The position numbers were made by a program, and so were the translations under genes. Shown here one piece after another: positions 12,456 through 25,741 of a stretch of 64,000 bases of DNA. Within the stretch, counting starts at the first letter, position 1. Each line of letters begins with the position of its first letter. Source of the stretch: Albifimbria verrucaria (Eukaryota > Ascomycota > Sordariomycetes > Hypocreales > Stachybotryaceae); NCBI GenBank assembly GCA_020081605.1, contig JAHREC010000007.1, positions 930,001 through 994,000 on the forward strand, in the 5' to 3' direction. Under the pieces are notes generated by a model. The model saw nothing but the letters and a program-made list of their open reading frames with translations. It was not told where the DNA came from and did not search any database.

Positions 12456-14411
12456 AGTATAAGAGCTTATGAGTATTGGAAAATTATTCACCATAAAAAC
12501 CCCACCTAGCTTCCCACAGCCTATTAATATCCCAATCATATCAAGGACATCATCATTAGTAATATTTTGTAGTTCTTAATCACATTTATATGGCTAACTC
12601 CAGTATTTCCTTGAGAAACTCCCATATCTAAACCCCATACTTTTTCTCATCCTTGTGATTTAGTAAAGTGCAACGTCTCAAATTCATGCCATGACTAGCT
12701 TGACAACAGCATGGTTGGTGTTTACACAACAATAATGAACATATCGCAAAAACTTCAGAATTAACCGTTCTTGTGTATCTCAGCTCTAAGGCATGCGACA
12801 GTTGCGCAGGGTATTGTGGAAGGGATCGGGCTCGTGAAATCTGGCTGTGTTACCGAGAAAACCTGGTTATTTTGTTGTGATAGTAACCTGGAACGTAGAA
12901 AGGAAAGTCTTAATATGAATATCGCATTTTTTCATTGATCACCCATCAGATTGGATCTCTGCTTCAAAAATTGTAATAAAATAGATAACTAGCTTATGAT
13001 CGTCAATTTCAAGGACACCAACACGGAACCGGTTGCCACCATGTTGAATTTCGACACGGAGAGGAAGTCTTAGGCAAGTCTCGATAAAGTGTTTGGTCGC
13101 AATCTGTTACAATCATTGGGAAAAACAAAGGGCTTTGTACAACCAGAACTGTAGCATTGCTGCATGCCATGGACGAAACTACAAGGCAACGTCTGGGCTA
13201 CTTATTTTGTATTTTATATTTGAGCATAGTAACAATGTCGCGGAGAACTAGGAAGCCTGCATATCCCTGTGATTTCAGTTGTCAACCGTGCCTGAGAGTG
13301 CATCATTCGGTGGATTCTTGACAAGGATATTATCTACCGAATACGCTTATGGGACGCTAGTGCTACGGCATTCAGGTTTCAGTTAGTGACCTGAAAAGGG
13401 GCCTAGGGGCCATCACCGAAAGGGATGCGACTTGTGCCATACAAATTTAAAATTCAAGGCCTTTTTGCACATGTCAGTCTCTCTATCCGCCAGCGTCATA
13501 CTGTAATACAGGTGCATTTTGTAACTGACCCATCCACAAAGACATGCTCCTCACAGCATGAGCAGTTTCGAGTTGGACAGGTAAGGCTGGAGCTAGTGCG
13601 TATCCGGCGGAAAGGCCACCTGAAAGAGAACCAGGGGTCATGGCTGAATAGGGGTGAGGCTCGGAACCCACGTGTCTTGGAGGATGGTTGGATACGAGGT
13701 AACCTCAAACATTCTCGATTAATAACTAATGATTGAGAAGAAAATATACATCTGAAGCTTGATAACGATGAACAGCGAATTGTACATAGGCAGATTTCAT
13801 ATTCATTTCTGTGCTCTGAACCGATAGAGGTTCACAATAACTACTTGCTTTTGTAAAGATGATCCACCCATGTCTTGTCAAATTCATGGAAGGAATTCAG
13901 GAGAGGCGCTCAGTTCCAGGCTTTTGACAGCCCAAAAATGCAAGCCCTCCTGTCAGGTTTTCTCGCCCCTGCATCTACCCCACAAGATCTGTCGAAGGCT
14001 GTGCCCTTTCTGCAAGCATTCACGAGTGCCGTGATTTGACTGGCCGACTGTTTCCGACCCTCGATTGGGGCTGAACAATCCTGGACCTAGCACGGAGCCT
14101 CAAGCTGCTTGAGCTGAACACTCTGCTCCATAATTAGTACCAAAGTTAAGTGTCAGTTGAAAACCCGGCCCGTGCCAGCCCCTAATATTAAGCTGAACTG
14201 ATTGCAAACTAGAGACTATTAATTTTAGATATCCTCAACTAGCTTCTCACACCCATGTCGTCAGACGGACAATTAGGCTCCGACATTCAATGCCAAAGAC
14301 AGAGACTGGCAACTTGAATCTAGTCTATATAAATGGGGAACGCCACCATCGTCGCTCGAAGATCACTTGTTGCCAGGGCAAGCTTAAAAGAACCTCTTCG
14401 TATAATCCGAC
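12456..14411. other. Intergenic, 2 kb
   Basis: AT-rich with scattered stops. No gene recognised. The last 100 bp hold the promoter of the secreted cysteine-rich protein. Confidence 0.5.
14326..14333 (+). promoter_or_regulatory. TATA box of the secreted cysteine-rich gene
   Basis: TATATAAA, 79 bp before the ATG at 14412, in the usual place for a strong inducible fungal promoter. Confidence 0.5.
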
Positions 14412-14771
14412 ATGCGCATCACTTATCTCCTCCCACTTCTCTCTCTGGTGGCTGCGGCTGTCGTCGACCCACGCAACGATGCCAACACGTCTCCACGCCG
14501 CGGTCTTGGTACCATCGAGGTTTTAAGCGGCGAAATTCAATCCGACTCCGAAAGACGCAATCTCCAAGCTCGTGGATGTGAATACAATGGTTGCAAGTGT
14601 AGGAAAGGTGTGAAGCCAGGTATCTACTGTGGTAGTTGCACTGATGGCTCTTGGATCGTCACCAAAAAGCGGATAGAAATGCACGCCTTCCAGTGCGCCG
14701 AGGATGGAGACTGCTGCACTTACGGGCCGCGCTCCGACTGCAACGAATGGGGTGGCAAGTGCCCTGAGTAG
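14412..14771 (+). CDS. Small secreted cysteine-rich protein
   Basis: 119 residues, single exon, intact. Signal peptide at residues 1-19 or so (MRITYLLPLLSLVAAAVV), then a propeptide-like segment with a dibasic site (SERRN) and a compact mature part with ten cysteines. They are spaced C-x4-C-x-C-x10-C-x2-C, then C-x5-CC-x7-C-x7-C, ending KCPE. The even cysteine number suggests five disulphides. I do not recognise a named family. The size, secretion signal and clean TATA box fit an extracellular effector-like or antimicrobial-like protein, but no function can be read from sequence. There are no close neighbours on either side (about 2 kb of empty DNA each way). Confidence 0.82.
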   Translation: MRITYLLPLLSLVAAAVVDPRNDANTSPRRGLGTIEVLSGEIQSDSERRNLQARGCEYNGCKCRKGVKPGIYCGSCTDGSWIVTKKRIEMHAFQCAEDGDCCTYGPRSDCNEWGGKCPE

Positions 14772-16545
14772 GACGATGAACCTATCAAGAAATACAGCCT
14801 GATCAGGTGGAAATTGTCTTGAGGGGTTGGCCCTCTAGCGATGGGTGATACGACGCGCGATATTACCTCTACGAGCCCACCCCTGAGCATTGGTGCTGAC
14901 CACCACGCCAAGCTAGGCCTACCATCCTGGCAGAAGTCCTAGCGAGAATTAGGATGGAGGTCAATGCAGTTCTGTGCAGCTAAATTACATTAAGTCAAGG
15001 TGCCTGCTCCTCAGATAGAACCAATATTGGCAGGGGAAGATCCGACGATCGCTAAGACGAAACCGTCGAATGACCAGGATTCGAAATTCACAGAAGACAA
15101 GCGGTTCACACCAAAAAGAAATTAAAGGGCCGAACACATGCAATGTAAATTTTGCGAAAGGGGTTCTGCTTTTGCTCTGTTCGCCAAACCCCTTCCCTTT
15201 TGTGGAAGCGCAAGGCGGTTTTATTTCGTCGGTTATGAGCAGAATGTCTGGAAATCCCGTTTCACACATTAAACCTCTTGAGCAGCGAGCGCGATGCTCT
15301 GAATCCGGTCCTAATGTCAGGAGAATTAGTGCTTACCATAGGGTACTGCCAGAAATTCTGGTCTCAAAGGATTGGATGTCCCATGCCACCAGCAGGAAGA
15401 GCCGCACACCGCATCCTCTCCCCCTGCCCCTAAAACGGTAAGGCGGAGATGGCCTATTGTGACTACAAGCTTGGGAGTTCCTTCGAATGGACTGCCAGTG
15501 CTGTAGTGGAATAATCTGGCCAGAGAGTCCTTGTAGGAGTTCCAGAAGTGGGTTTGTTTATCGGATGTTCTTCCGCAGATAGTTAAATCTACCCAATCAA
15601 TGACTCATTTACTTCTAAAATGGATGAAAGGGGATTGGAATAGTCTCTCTTGTGTGACCCAGAGGATGGTGTTGTGATCGACTACGTCTCGAAATGCTTT
15701 GGATGTGAGAGTCACCCTTACATTCCTGTCATGAGTCTAGTCTAATCGAACCTAAGGCAAAGCATCTTGAAGTTTTATGGGTTATATGACCATGGAATTA
15801 TGGCATAAATCCCATTGCTTTCTCATTTAATTCTTACGATTGTATTGGAGCTAGATGTTACTCCGACCGTGCAATACTGACCCCTTGGGGTAGCCATTCA
15901 CAGCCAGTCCACGTACATAACTCATGTGTATATGCAATCCAGTCTCGCTGTTCTATAGACCATTCTTTTAACTGCAACATTTATCATTTACCCCAATAGA
16001 AGAACAAATTAACTTCTGTCTCATGTCATCAGCAGAAAGGATAAGGTCCGAAGCTCAATTGGCCATCCAAATGCCCTGTGGCTGACTCAGATGATATGGC
16101 GCCGATACACGAGTATGACCCTCACATCGATATCGAAATTCCGCATTCCAGTTATTTACACGCATCTTCGAGTACAGGAGGCTGCTAGCACTGTTATATG
16201 GTCCAGATGTTCGGATACTCGATTGAATTGATTATATGAGCTTTTTACTGCACCGGCTAGCATCATATCCATGCTTATGAACCTCTGGAGAATGACTATC
16301 GGTCCTACACAGAATGTGTCTCATGTTGTGACATAATACCATACTTTCAGAATCAATGATTGCCTGCCGCCACTTACGCACTGCTTGATAAAGATCTAAG
16401 GATGTATAAATTCAATGCCATGGCCTCAATTTAACAATCACTGTTTGTCGTGCATGAAAAAGCAACGCAACAGTTGGACAGCCCCCACCGCGTTTGTTCC
16501 ACATTCCATTCAATTTCTTTCAACTAACCTTTTCTAATTCATATA
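14772..16545. other. Intergenic, 1.8 kb
   Basis: No supported gene. An open frame at 15070-15441 has no recognisable domain or codon bias. The end of the region is the permease promoter. Confidence 0.45.
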
Positions 16546-18534
16546 ATGGCGTCATATGAGAAGAAGGGCCGCCTACAGCCACGTTTATCCCGATGGAACA
16601 TGGTCGCTATGTCGTTTAGCATTCTTAAGTATTGTGTTACTCAATCCCATGCCCAGTGATTTGCAGCTAACGAAATCCAAGTACTTGGGTTGCTCTAGCG
16701 GGGTCGGTAGGCCTCATACTACCATCTGGTGGCTCTGTATCACTACTATACGGCTTCATATTTTGTGTCTTTTGCACCTTTTCGATAGCAGCCAGTCTTG
16801 CGGAAATGGCAGCAATCTGGCCGACTGCAGGAGGACAATATCATTTCGTCTATGCGCTATCATCTGAAAAGCAGAAACGTGTCATGGTAGCCGACCAAGT
16901 GATCCACAGTTGGTGAAGGCATGCTGATGCTCGATTGCACAGAGTTTCTGGGTGGGATGGACCACCATTGCGGGTTGGCTAGTGGCTGTTACTACACAAG
17001 GATTTTTTGGTGGTAAGCTATTGGAAAATGCTTCTTGTTTTCTCCAACTGTGGACACTGATATATCTTACGAAGCTCAATTATTTTGTGCTGCTTTTGCA
17101 GTCGCCTCCGATGGCGAGTTCGTCATTAATAAGTGGGATACATACCTTATTTTCCTCGCAATCCTAACATTCTCAACTGCTGGGAATGTATGGGGTAACA
17201 GAATCCTCGGTAGATGGAATGACTTTGCCCGTGAGTCAGGATCATATCTTGGTTTGTTTGCTGTATTGACTAAACTATAGTCGCTTGGTCAATTCTTGGG
17301 GTTGCCATCATCAGCATAGTACTGCTTTCAATGCACAAGAAGACTAGTGCTGAATATGTCTTCTCAAACTTCACTAATGAAACTGGTTGGCCTGATGGTG
17401 TAGCCTGGATTCTTGGCTTACTTCAATCCGCTCTATCTCTAGTTGGATTCGATGTAATCCTCCATATGACAGAGGAGATGCCTAGCCCATCCCGAGATGC
17501 ACCTCGTGCTATGATATATGCTATTACTATCGGGGTTTAACGTAAGTTCTACCATTCTCAGGGTTTCCAGTTTTATAGTGTGTTAACAGTACTTCCAGGG
17601 GTCTCGCATTTATTCTTGTTGTCCTTTTTCTCTAACAGAACCCGAAATAGTTCTTTCCTCAAGTACTGGCATGCCCATTGTCGAGCTTATTCTTCAGGCC
17701 ACCAAAAGCTCAGCAGGTACTTGTATACTTACTCTTCTTCTTGGAATTTGTTTCGTGAATGGATGCACGGCTAGCGTAACCAGTGCCAGCCGACTTCTGT
17801 TTGCGATGGCTCGCGATAAGGGCATCGTATTCCCCAGTATTTTACCCACATTGAATTTGGTCTTAATGTTCCCCTGCGGGCCATCGTTTTGTGCTTCGTC
17901 TTCAACGTCCTCTTTGGACTTCTGTATCTAGGCCCTAGCGTGGCTTTCAACGCTTACATGTCCTCATGCACTATTCTTCTGAATATGTCATATACAATAC
18001 CAATTATGACGCTTCTGGTAAGAGGCAGAGGGTTGCTTAATCAACATCGAGAGTCTGATATGACTTTCAACCTCGGTACTTGGGGATACAGCATGAATTG
18101 TCTAGCAGTTGTCTTTGTTGTTGTGACATCCATTGTGAGCTTTCCTAACATGATATTCTGGCTCTTCAACTGACAAGCCTAGTTTTTTGCTTTCCAGTTG
18201 GTTTGCCCGTTACAGGCAACAATATGAGTAAGTGTGATCATGGGATAAATTCCGATGATGCATTTCGGTGTTAAGAAGTCTTTAGATTATGTTGTTGTGG
18301 TAATAGGTATCTTCGTCGCTCTCGTCGAGGCTTATTGGCGAGTCTATGGAAGCAGATTTGAGGGTCCAGTAAGTTCATATACACATAATAACATACGTCC
18401 CCCTGTTATGCATTGTTACTAATTTCTTTACTCTGCAGCGCTTTGAAACTATAATAGGACGGGAATCTTCGATACACGGTATTGCATTTGACGACACAAC
18501 CAGTAAGACATTACCCCATAGAATAAACTCATAG
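16546..18534 (+). CDS. Amino-acid/GABA/choline permease (APC superfamily)
   Basis: Polytopic plasma-membrane transporter importing amino acids, GABA or choline by proton symport; substrate not decidable. Start MASYEKKGRLQPRLSRWNM, then family landmarks: NTWVALAGSVGLILPSGGS, AEMAAIWPTAGGQYHFVYAL, FWVGWTTIAGWL, TAGNVWGNRIL, VGFDVILHMTEEMPSPSRDAPRA (the conserved acidic loop), STGMPIVELILQATKS, NGCTASVTSASRLLFAMARDKG, YWRVYGSRFEGP. Several introns are needed, the first about 16627-16680, with others near 16870, 17013, 17233 and 17540, and three near the 3' end. The last exon starts RFETIIGRESS and stops at TAG 18532-18534. Frame breaks fit one lost base in the T run 17625-17629, the C run 17832-17835 and the T run 18183-18188. 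Confidence 0.88.
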
Positions 18535-19620
18535 CAACAAAACAATGATCAATACGGTCCTTGAAGCTCTATGATATTGGGGAATTATTTAACCTTGAAC
18601 GAATTAAATCACGGCCCACCATAGACTGACATTGTATGGCACTGGCTTACCTGCTGAGGAAACTTGAGCTAGGTTGTATTGGATATCCAGGAACACCAGT
18701 GAATTTATAATAATAAAACTCCTACTAGGCGTCAATCTCAGAAGGGAATCCATTCCTTGGCCAGTGAAAATGATAGTCATTCCGTCAATTCTACTCGAGA
18801 TCAAGTCTGCTGGCCTAAAACTTATGAGCCGCGATAAAAATTGCAGATGAGGCATATACCATAGACAAGCTTCGCCGACACTTCTATCATATGTTGAAAA
18901 ATCCATCATAGTAACTCGTTCTGTATCCTGGCTTCATTATAATGTGAAATAAATTTCCACACTTTTCCATATATGAAGATCATTTCTGACTAGAGATGGG
19001 CCTCATTTTTAGAGCTATATATTAGGAATTCTAATAGTCATTGTGGAACATCCAAGGTCACCCCAGTTCCAAATTTGCTGTGTTCACTTAAGGGGCTGAA
19101 GCCAACCATTACAAGCATTGATAGAGCCCATGCAAAATTGATGCCTCCATTACATGTAACGACTAGGAAACCATGCTTATTAAAGTTATCCTTTATATCA
19201 TTAAGTAAATACCTGCCTATTTTAAAACCATCCGATGCTCTTTACGGCTAAAACTTCAAGTGACCGCCAGCTTCACTTGGCGTCCTAGCTTGTCAAAATC
19301 GACTCCTATTTCAGAAGCCTCCGTCTTAGCCTGCATATCATGGTCGCAGTGAAGTCTCCACATTGGCAATGTTTTTAAATGCCGAGATAATGCGGGGTTA
19401 TAATAGAATAACAACTCAAACTAGCTCACCGCTTAACCCGCAATGTTGTTGAGTGTAGTAATACTATATATAGCTTTGTTCGCGTCAAACCACACTATAT
19501 GGAGTAACCAAAGACTTTGCTTGAGACCAGACACTATAATTAGTAGGTTTACTCTCTTTCAAAGAAATATCAAGTTTGATTATTATCCCAGTCTCAAATA
19601 AATCTTATTCAATCCACATC
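18535..19620. other. Intergenic, 1.1 kb
   Basis: AT-rich, no supported gene; upstream region of the rhodanese gene. Confidence 0.5.
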
Positions 19621-20531
19621 ATGACACTTTCATGGAAAATTTTGGCTAGGGCAATCCCCTTGTTTCTTCAATTGTTACCGCTGCTCCATATTCTGTCGAC
19701 CGAACCATACCTGCTATCGTTTCTACGGCATGGCTTAGCGATAACATTGATGCTTCGAATGTTATTGTGGTGGATATACGAGATGCCGCCTCATACGCCT
19801 CTGGGCACATCCCAGGTTCACTGAGTATCCCATTTGCGTACAACTCGCTTTGGGGAAGGGTTGAATCTGGTGACACCCTTATCATGCCGCCTGGGGACGA
19901 ATTGATACCTGACCTTGCGACCCAAGGTATCACACTTGAATCAAGCGTGGTGATTGTTACGGCAACAACACAGGTGCCACTTAATCAAGTTCAGGGGACC
20001 CGCGTCGCAGCTACACTTCAATATGCTGGGCTTGCTACAAATCAAGTCGGTCTGCTGGATGGAGGCTATGCTGGGTGGGTAAACGCTGGTGGCATCATCT
20101 CCAAAAATCCCACGACTCCTTCTCCTGCGGTCTACGACGGTGTTGTGAATGAAGCAATCGTCGTAGATAGAGCGTATGTCCATGCAAACCTCAACAAAGC
20201 TAATGATGGAGTCGTACTTTTGGATGCGCGACCTACGTCGTCTTACAACAACGGTCACATTGAGTCAGCCTTGTCGCTTCCTATGATTAACATTTGGAAC
20301 TCCAATGCGATATTTAAGCCTGTACAGGAGCTAGTAGCACTCTTTGAGGCCGCAGTTGGCGACTTACCTGTCAGCAAAACTGAGGGTGAAATAATTGTGT
20401 ACTGTCAAATCGGATTGATGGCTACTGGCTGGTACTTTGTATTGACTAATGTGCTGGGCTTTGAGAACGTTCGACTATATGATGGTTCAATCGAAGACTG
20501 GATCAAAGAGTATCCTTTGGTTAAGGCGTAA
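19621..20531 (+). CDS. Tandem-domain rhodanese (thiosulfate/3-mercaptopyruvate sulfurtransferase)
   Basis: Transfers sulfane sulfur to cyanide or thiols. Two rhodanese domains: an N-terminal one with VIVVDIRDAASYASGHIPGS and GLLDGGYAGWVNAGG, and a C-terminal catalytic one with VVLLDARPTSSYNNGHIESA and the active loop YCQIGLMATGWYF, whose cysteine is the catalytic residue, then RLYDGSIEDWIKEYP. The likely start is the ATG at 19621 (MTLSWKILARAIP), a leader that could be a signal or targeting peptide. This is joined to the main frame by one extra C in the run at 19656-19659. About 300 residues, no introns. The active loop CQIGLMAT differs from the CRxGxx of classical enzymes, so specificity is uncertain. 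Confidence 0.88.
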
Positions 20532-21431
20532 GGCGGTTTACATACAACCTTGCGTGGAATTGAAGCACTCGGGAACTCTCCCAATACACAGCATTTGACT
20601 AATCATATTTTAAGTGCATGTATAACTTGTGCCGCAAGCGCAATAGAGCCTTAGGCCAATTCTCGGTGGACTTCGTCGACATGAAGGTTTCGCCACCATC
20701 TAAGACCTACCTGCCCATTTCCTTCCCCTCTTCAAACAATTTCTAGAAGTAAGGGAAAGGCATGAGCTGCTGCCTGCTATCAGCAGACCTCCACAATGCA
20801 TGCATAGATGCAGGTCTAATGTTGTTGGTAGTTTATATATTGCATAATACCTCCATTTGGCGAATGTGAATAGGGCCAAGTGGAGAAACCCAACCAACAT
20901 GGCTAATATCCTCACAGAAAGAGTTTCTAGCTGGAAATACCGTATCTATACAGGGGTGTAAGACGGTGGCCATAACATGACATGATCAATCTACTTCAGC
21001 AGGGTCATTAAATATAACACATGCATAAACGGGCAGCCGAACCGTTGAATCCTATTCCTTTGTTTTCCTCCAGACTCATGCAGTAATTCATGCATGCACT
21101 TCAGTATGAGTGCATCAGACTGTCAACCTTGCATGTTGGTGCATGATTTGTTGCGCTTTGAGCGGAATGTGAGATCGTGCTGACGTGGCAAACCGACCCC
21201 ATAATGTAGCACATGCCATACAAGCATAACAAGACGGAAGTGGAAGGGGGACTTGGTGCGGCGACATTTTGATGAACCAGTGACTTGAAACGTAATGCAA
21301 GGCAGGTTATATATAGGACTAAGAGAGACCCGAACCCTTTCTAACAACTTCAAAGGTACTAGTACGCATCTTACCGTCCAACGCTCATCCGTTCCTCTGG
21401 TTACACACTGCACCAATCACTGCATTGAAAG
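20532..21431. other. Intergenic, 0.9 kb
   Basis: No supported gene. TATATATAGG at about 21308-21317 is a plausible TATA element for the following dehydrogenase gene. Confidence 0.4.
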
Positions 21432-22548
21432 ATGGCTTCTAAACTACTTCTTGATGGTGGAGTAGCTCTAGTGACCGGTGTGAGTTAATGAGAGGTCCTT
21501 TTTGCTGCGTTGGCTGTCGCACTGACTCTTACAAGGCTGCAAGTGGCATTGGCCGTGAGACTGCCATTGCATTCGCAGAAGCTGGTGCAAAGGCGGTGGT
21601 TTTTGCTGATATCAACTACCTACATACTGAAGAGGCCGCTGAGCAGAGCCGAAAGTATGCTACACACAGAGAGTACCGGAGCCTCGCCATCAAAGTTGAT
21701 ATAACCAACACTGCAAGTGTGCAAAATATGGTTGCAGAAACAATCAAAGAATTTAGTCGGATCGATTATGCTGTTAATAGTGCAGGGGTATGTTACTTCT
21801 TCCACTTAAATTATCAGATCCGACACAAAAGGTGAGAGAAACAGGGTTGACTAATGTGATTTACATAAGATTGATCAAGAGAATTATGCATCCTTCACGC
21901 CAACGCTCGATCTTGAAGTTTTCTCGAAAGTGAGCGATACTAATATTACAGGAGCTGTGAGATTTATGCGTGCAACAATGGAGGCGATGGCTAAGCAAAC
22001 ACCGCTTACATTCCCTGGTACTAAGCGCCATGGCCCTCGTAGCCTTGGAAGGGATCAATTACTCTCCTAGGTTCTGTCTCCTCCCTTATTGGTGCTCCGG
22101 GGATGTGTTCCTATACAACAGCAAAGCATGCTGTTATTGGTATTATGAAAGCTGCTGGCAAGTAATGTCTATCACCTCTTATAATATGTTAATCATTAAC
22201 TTCTGTTTAGCTGTTGACGCATTAGCACTACGAAGCGAGATTCGTGTAAATGCTGTCTGCCCAGGCTGGGTTGATACACCTATGGTGCAAGACGCTATCA
22301 GTACAAATCCGACGCTTGCATATGCAATTCAAAACGCTACGCCGCTTAAAAGGGCAGCTAATGTTGATGAAGTTGCGGATTATATTGTGTTCCTTTCCAG
22401 CCCATCTGCTAGCTACATTAACGGGACGTCGCTGGCTATCGATGCAGGCTTTACTTTGCCAGCACCCCTACCCTTCCGCCACTTTAATGGCATATGCAAT
22501 CAACTGTCTATTCCGTGGCGAAGATGCTCGGATGAGCCATTGGAGTAG
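21432..22548 (+). CDS. Short-chain dehydrogenase/reductase (SDR)
   Basis: Classical NAD(P)-dependent oxidoreductase; substrate unknown. Start MASKLLLDGGVALVTG; the nucleotide loop TGAASGIGRE spans intron 1 (21480-21535). Then VVFADIN, VDITN, NSAG, the catalytic serine in GSVSSLIGAPG, the YTTAK active-site motif (Y-x3-K), and VNAVCPGWVDTPM with INGTSLAIDAGF near the C-terminus. Introns: 21480-21535, 21788-21869, and a GC-AG intron 22158-22210. The frame breaks at GGG 22051-22053, where one extra G joins HGPRSLGRG to SITLLGSVSS. The C-terminal tail after APLPF is a little longer than usual. Confidence 0.92.
22158..22210 (+). other. GC-AG intron in the SDR gene
   Basis: Exon ...GCTGCTG is followed by GCAAGT, the consensus 5' site of GC-AG introns, and ends TTTAG. 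Splicing here gives AAAVDALAL, which joins the YxxxK helix to the next conserved block. Confidence 0.8.
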
Positions 22549-24535
22549 AAGACTTGTGTGAAAAATGGGAAGGGCTTTCGCTCGCATATAGTGGCTACCT
22601 ATGAAGTCGATTCAATTGAGCTTCGTAGAAAGCAAGAATCATCTTCGGTTGTCAAAGAACACAAGTACCACGAAGAAGCCGTCACCAGTAGGGCTAGTTT
22701 ATGCCATGTGAATAGTAAAGAGTCCGCTTGCTACCTCCACGCTATCAAGCTAGGCCACGAGAATACGAACAATATTTGAGAAACTTGTCCGTCTGTTTTT
22801 CTTATGTGACCGCACATTAGAGTCCGTCTTAAGCGCAACGGGAAAAGTATTGACCCCTCCATGGCTTGCCAGACGGTATTATAGGCTGAACATAGTATTC
22901 ACTCCAGCACAGTGCAAGAGGTGTTTGATCGCTCGATATGCTTAGCCAAAATGATGACCAGTGTAAACTCCTGGTAGTGAGCAGTAGAGCAATTCTGTCA
23001 AATCGCATCAGTCTCCATGAAGATAGGGGAGGGGGTGGTAGATCCCCAATAATGATACAATCTTCAGGCTGGTCCAGATAACGAAAGCTGAGCAGTGGCT
23101 ATCACGGAAACACTCGAAAATAATGAAGCAAACGACTCAAGCCTGTAGTGTGATATTGCAGATGTGGTTCGCGCATCCTCTCTTTTTATGGCGCAATTTC
23201 TTAAGACAGATGTGGCTTTGTGAATGTATCATGGTCACAGAAAGCTTCAGAGTGGCGAACATGAACCACCAGTCATACGAGTCATTGATCCCCGTGAGAC
23301 GTAAAGATGCCGGGTTTCCGCACAAGGAAACGATGTCCGGTCTGGGGATGCAAGCTGTGGTGGGTTGACACGTAAGCCGGGCGCAAATTCACGCTCCGAT
23401 GTGTCTATATAGCAAGGATAAACCAACAACGTCTCTACAATGACTACGAAATGGTCAATTAGTGCACAAAACTGAGAAGACTAGCATGGATAGTATGCGG
23501 TTGGTTTAGAGTCGCATGTGCTGGCCCTTTGCAAAGCCCCAAATGCGAGAACCCAGTCTTGCAGGGAATTTGCAGCGCCCATCGTTGCGGTGCACGTTGT
23601 AAACTTTTAGTACTCTCTCGAAGTGTGCTTTTCCAACAGTCAATCATGGTCCGTTGCTTAGTGAGATCAGAATCTAGATACTGTGGCCTTCCATATTGAG
23701 CCTGTTCGCGTGCATCAAAGGTGCCTTTGCTGGACTCAACAGGAGCCCTCACCAGCACCAGGTCGTATTCAGGGCAATATTGTTTGTGATTCATTCATAC
23801 AAGGTCCCTTCATGATCATGTTCAGATGTATTCTTAAAGTGGTTCTCGTGCAGGCAGGAGTAGGCATCAACGTTGCCGCCACTTCTGTGGAAACAGCGGC
23901 CCGGACAAGCGGCTCAGCTCATATACAATAGCCATACAGTAGGCTGGGAGTCTAAGTCAGGTTGAGATATCTATCTCATAGAAGAACCAAGGTGATGCGA
24001 CCATAGTCCTGGTATTACTCAACCAAGTAGTGAAATACAGGCTACGCTTATCAAGGAGACGCATGCGAAAGCCCGGCCTCTCACCTTGCGAGACAATGTT
24101 TGTGAAACTCGCGGTAGGATCATTAACGACGAGACGCAGAAGAATTATGTTGGCTTATACTAATCATTATAGGAATTGGCACTGAAATAATTGACTCTAT
24201 TGAGGCTGATGCTATTGGTAGCGTTTTCAGAACACATTGATCCTTGGACAACCCCTTATACACGTGTGATAGATTACCTACGCTAGCGAGCGAGTATAGA
24301 GACTTACTATACCAAGGGGAGCACTCAAGGGCTGCATTAGGATAATATTCAACCAGCGTGTAGTTGCATATCCTGGACGACGACAGACTCGATTTAGTAT
24401 TCTTTATATTTGTCCTTAACATCTTGTGACACGAATTAAGCCATCATCCAGGCATTCCCAAGTATAGCACCTTAATACTTAGTCACTGAGTACTTCGGAC
24501 TTCCTTTATGCCATTTTCCATAAAGTCTAGAGGGT
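22549..24535. other. Intergenic, 2 kb
   Basis: No gene recognised on either strand; short open frames only. Confidence 0.5.
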
Positions 24536-25741
24536 TTAATCTCCCTCCGCTTGCTTGCGTTGTTGGTCTCTCAAGTAGGATTCCAAGAATGATGCGTCAT
24601 GATGGCGGAAGTATTTCTCCATTTGTCGAAATCTCTCGGTCCGTGGTTTACAAGATTCTATCCATTGAGAAACCGGCAGAGTGTCTACCCAGCTCGAGCT
24701 TGGTCCTTCCACAGGACCCCAATCTGGCTGCCAGCCATACCTTCTTGCCTTGAGCTCTATCCATTGACGGGAGTAGCCAGGTAGGTATCCACTATTCAAG
24801 TCCTGTGCCGCCTCAAATGGATCTGGCTCCGGGCCAAAGACGGCCATCTCTCGGTTTTCTAGCTCTTCAATAAACTTTATCGCTATCTCCATTGTTGTGG
24901 CGACGGCTCGGGGCTGTCCATCAACACCGACGATAGTCTTCTCGATATGTTCCTGATTGAGTCGAATACCACCGGGCCAGTTAGCTGGTTCTCAACCCCC
25001 GTTCTGATGATATATACGGGCAAGGGCCCCATATCGTCAGGTGTACTGCGTATATTACCGTTGACTGCGATAACCACTGCTCGAAATACCCGCCGCAAGG
25101 TAAAAATTGAAGGGATTCCTGAAGCACTAGGAAATCTTTCTCGTAACAAATGCCAGGACCGCTAGGCCATTTCGGTGGCCAGTCTGCGACTTGATTTGGG
25201 TCCTGTTCCAATGTGGCTTGGCGAGTTGCCTCGATTTCGTCACAGAGGATAGCATGCGCCTCCGCAATGTAATCAACAAGCTTCTCGGGGATTTGGTGAA
25301 ATAGACGAAATCTCCATCGGGTTTGGGTGTAACAAACTTAATTACACTGGCAATAAATTGGCCCCATTCGATATCGCTGCGATAGGGTTTGAAGCATTTC
25401 TCATAAAGCCAGATGTAGATAGCATATGGGAGGGCCCAATAACCTCCCCTAAATTCATTGGGAATGCCGGCTGTGTGGCATATATAGATCGGAACTGTTT
25501 TATTGCAGAACTCCTGGGCATTTTGCATTGATATGAAAGGTATGTGAACAGCTCGGGTTCGGGGATCGTATTTTGTAGTAAAATGTGTAATCCGCACGTT
25601 GTTCATTTCCAGGTTAGAGCAATGAGAATCCTCCATTTCTCTTCGGAGCACCTGCAAGATCTCATGTCGGGGTAGAGGAATCCTCTTGTCGACCTCTTTA
25701 TGTAAAAGAGGCCTCTCAGGCTCTTGATTTTGCGAATCCAT
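24536..25741 (-). CDS. Hypothetical protein, about 400 residues
   Basis: I do not recognise the family. Start MDSQNQEPERPLLHKEVDKR at 25741, end LRDQQRKQAEGD. Segments include YDPRTRAVHIPFISMQNAQEF, FRGGYWALPYAIYIWLYEKC, IPEKLVDYIAEAHAILCDEI, DWPPKWPSGPGICYEKDF, DMGPLPVYIIRTGV and GYLPGYSRQWIELKARRYGW. It is soluble in appearance, with acidic, tryptophan-rich stretches. The coherent protein is spread over four frames; the three breaks each fit one lost base: A3 (plus strand) at 25309-25311, A5 at 25102-25106, and CC at 24952-24953. No intron is needed. Confidence 0.65.

Noticed and set aside
15070..15441. Open frame of 123 residues between the secreted protein and the permease
   Set aside because: No domain, no codon bias, no intron or promoter context; treated as chance.
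18871..18879. TTCGCCGAC, one mismatch from the palindrome
   Set aside because: Isolated, in the 3' flank of the permease and far from any promoter of the urease unit.
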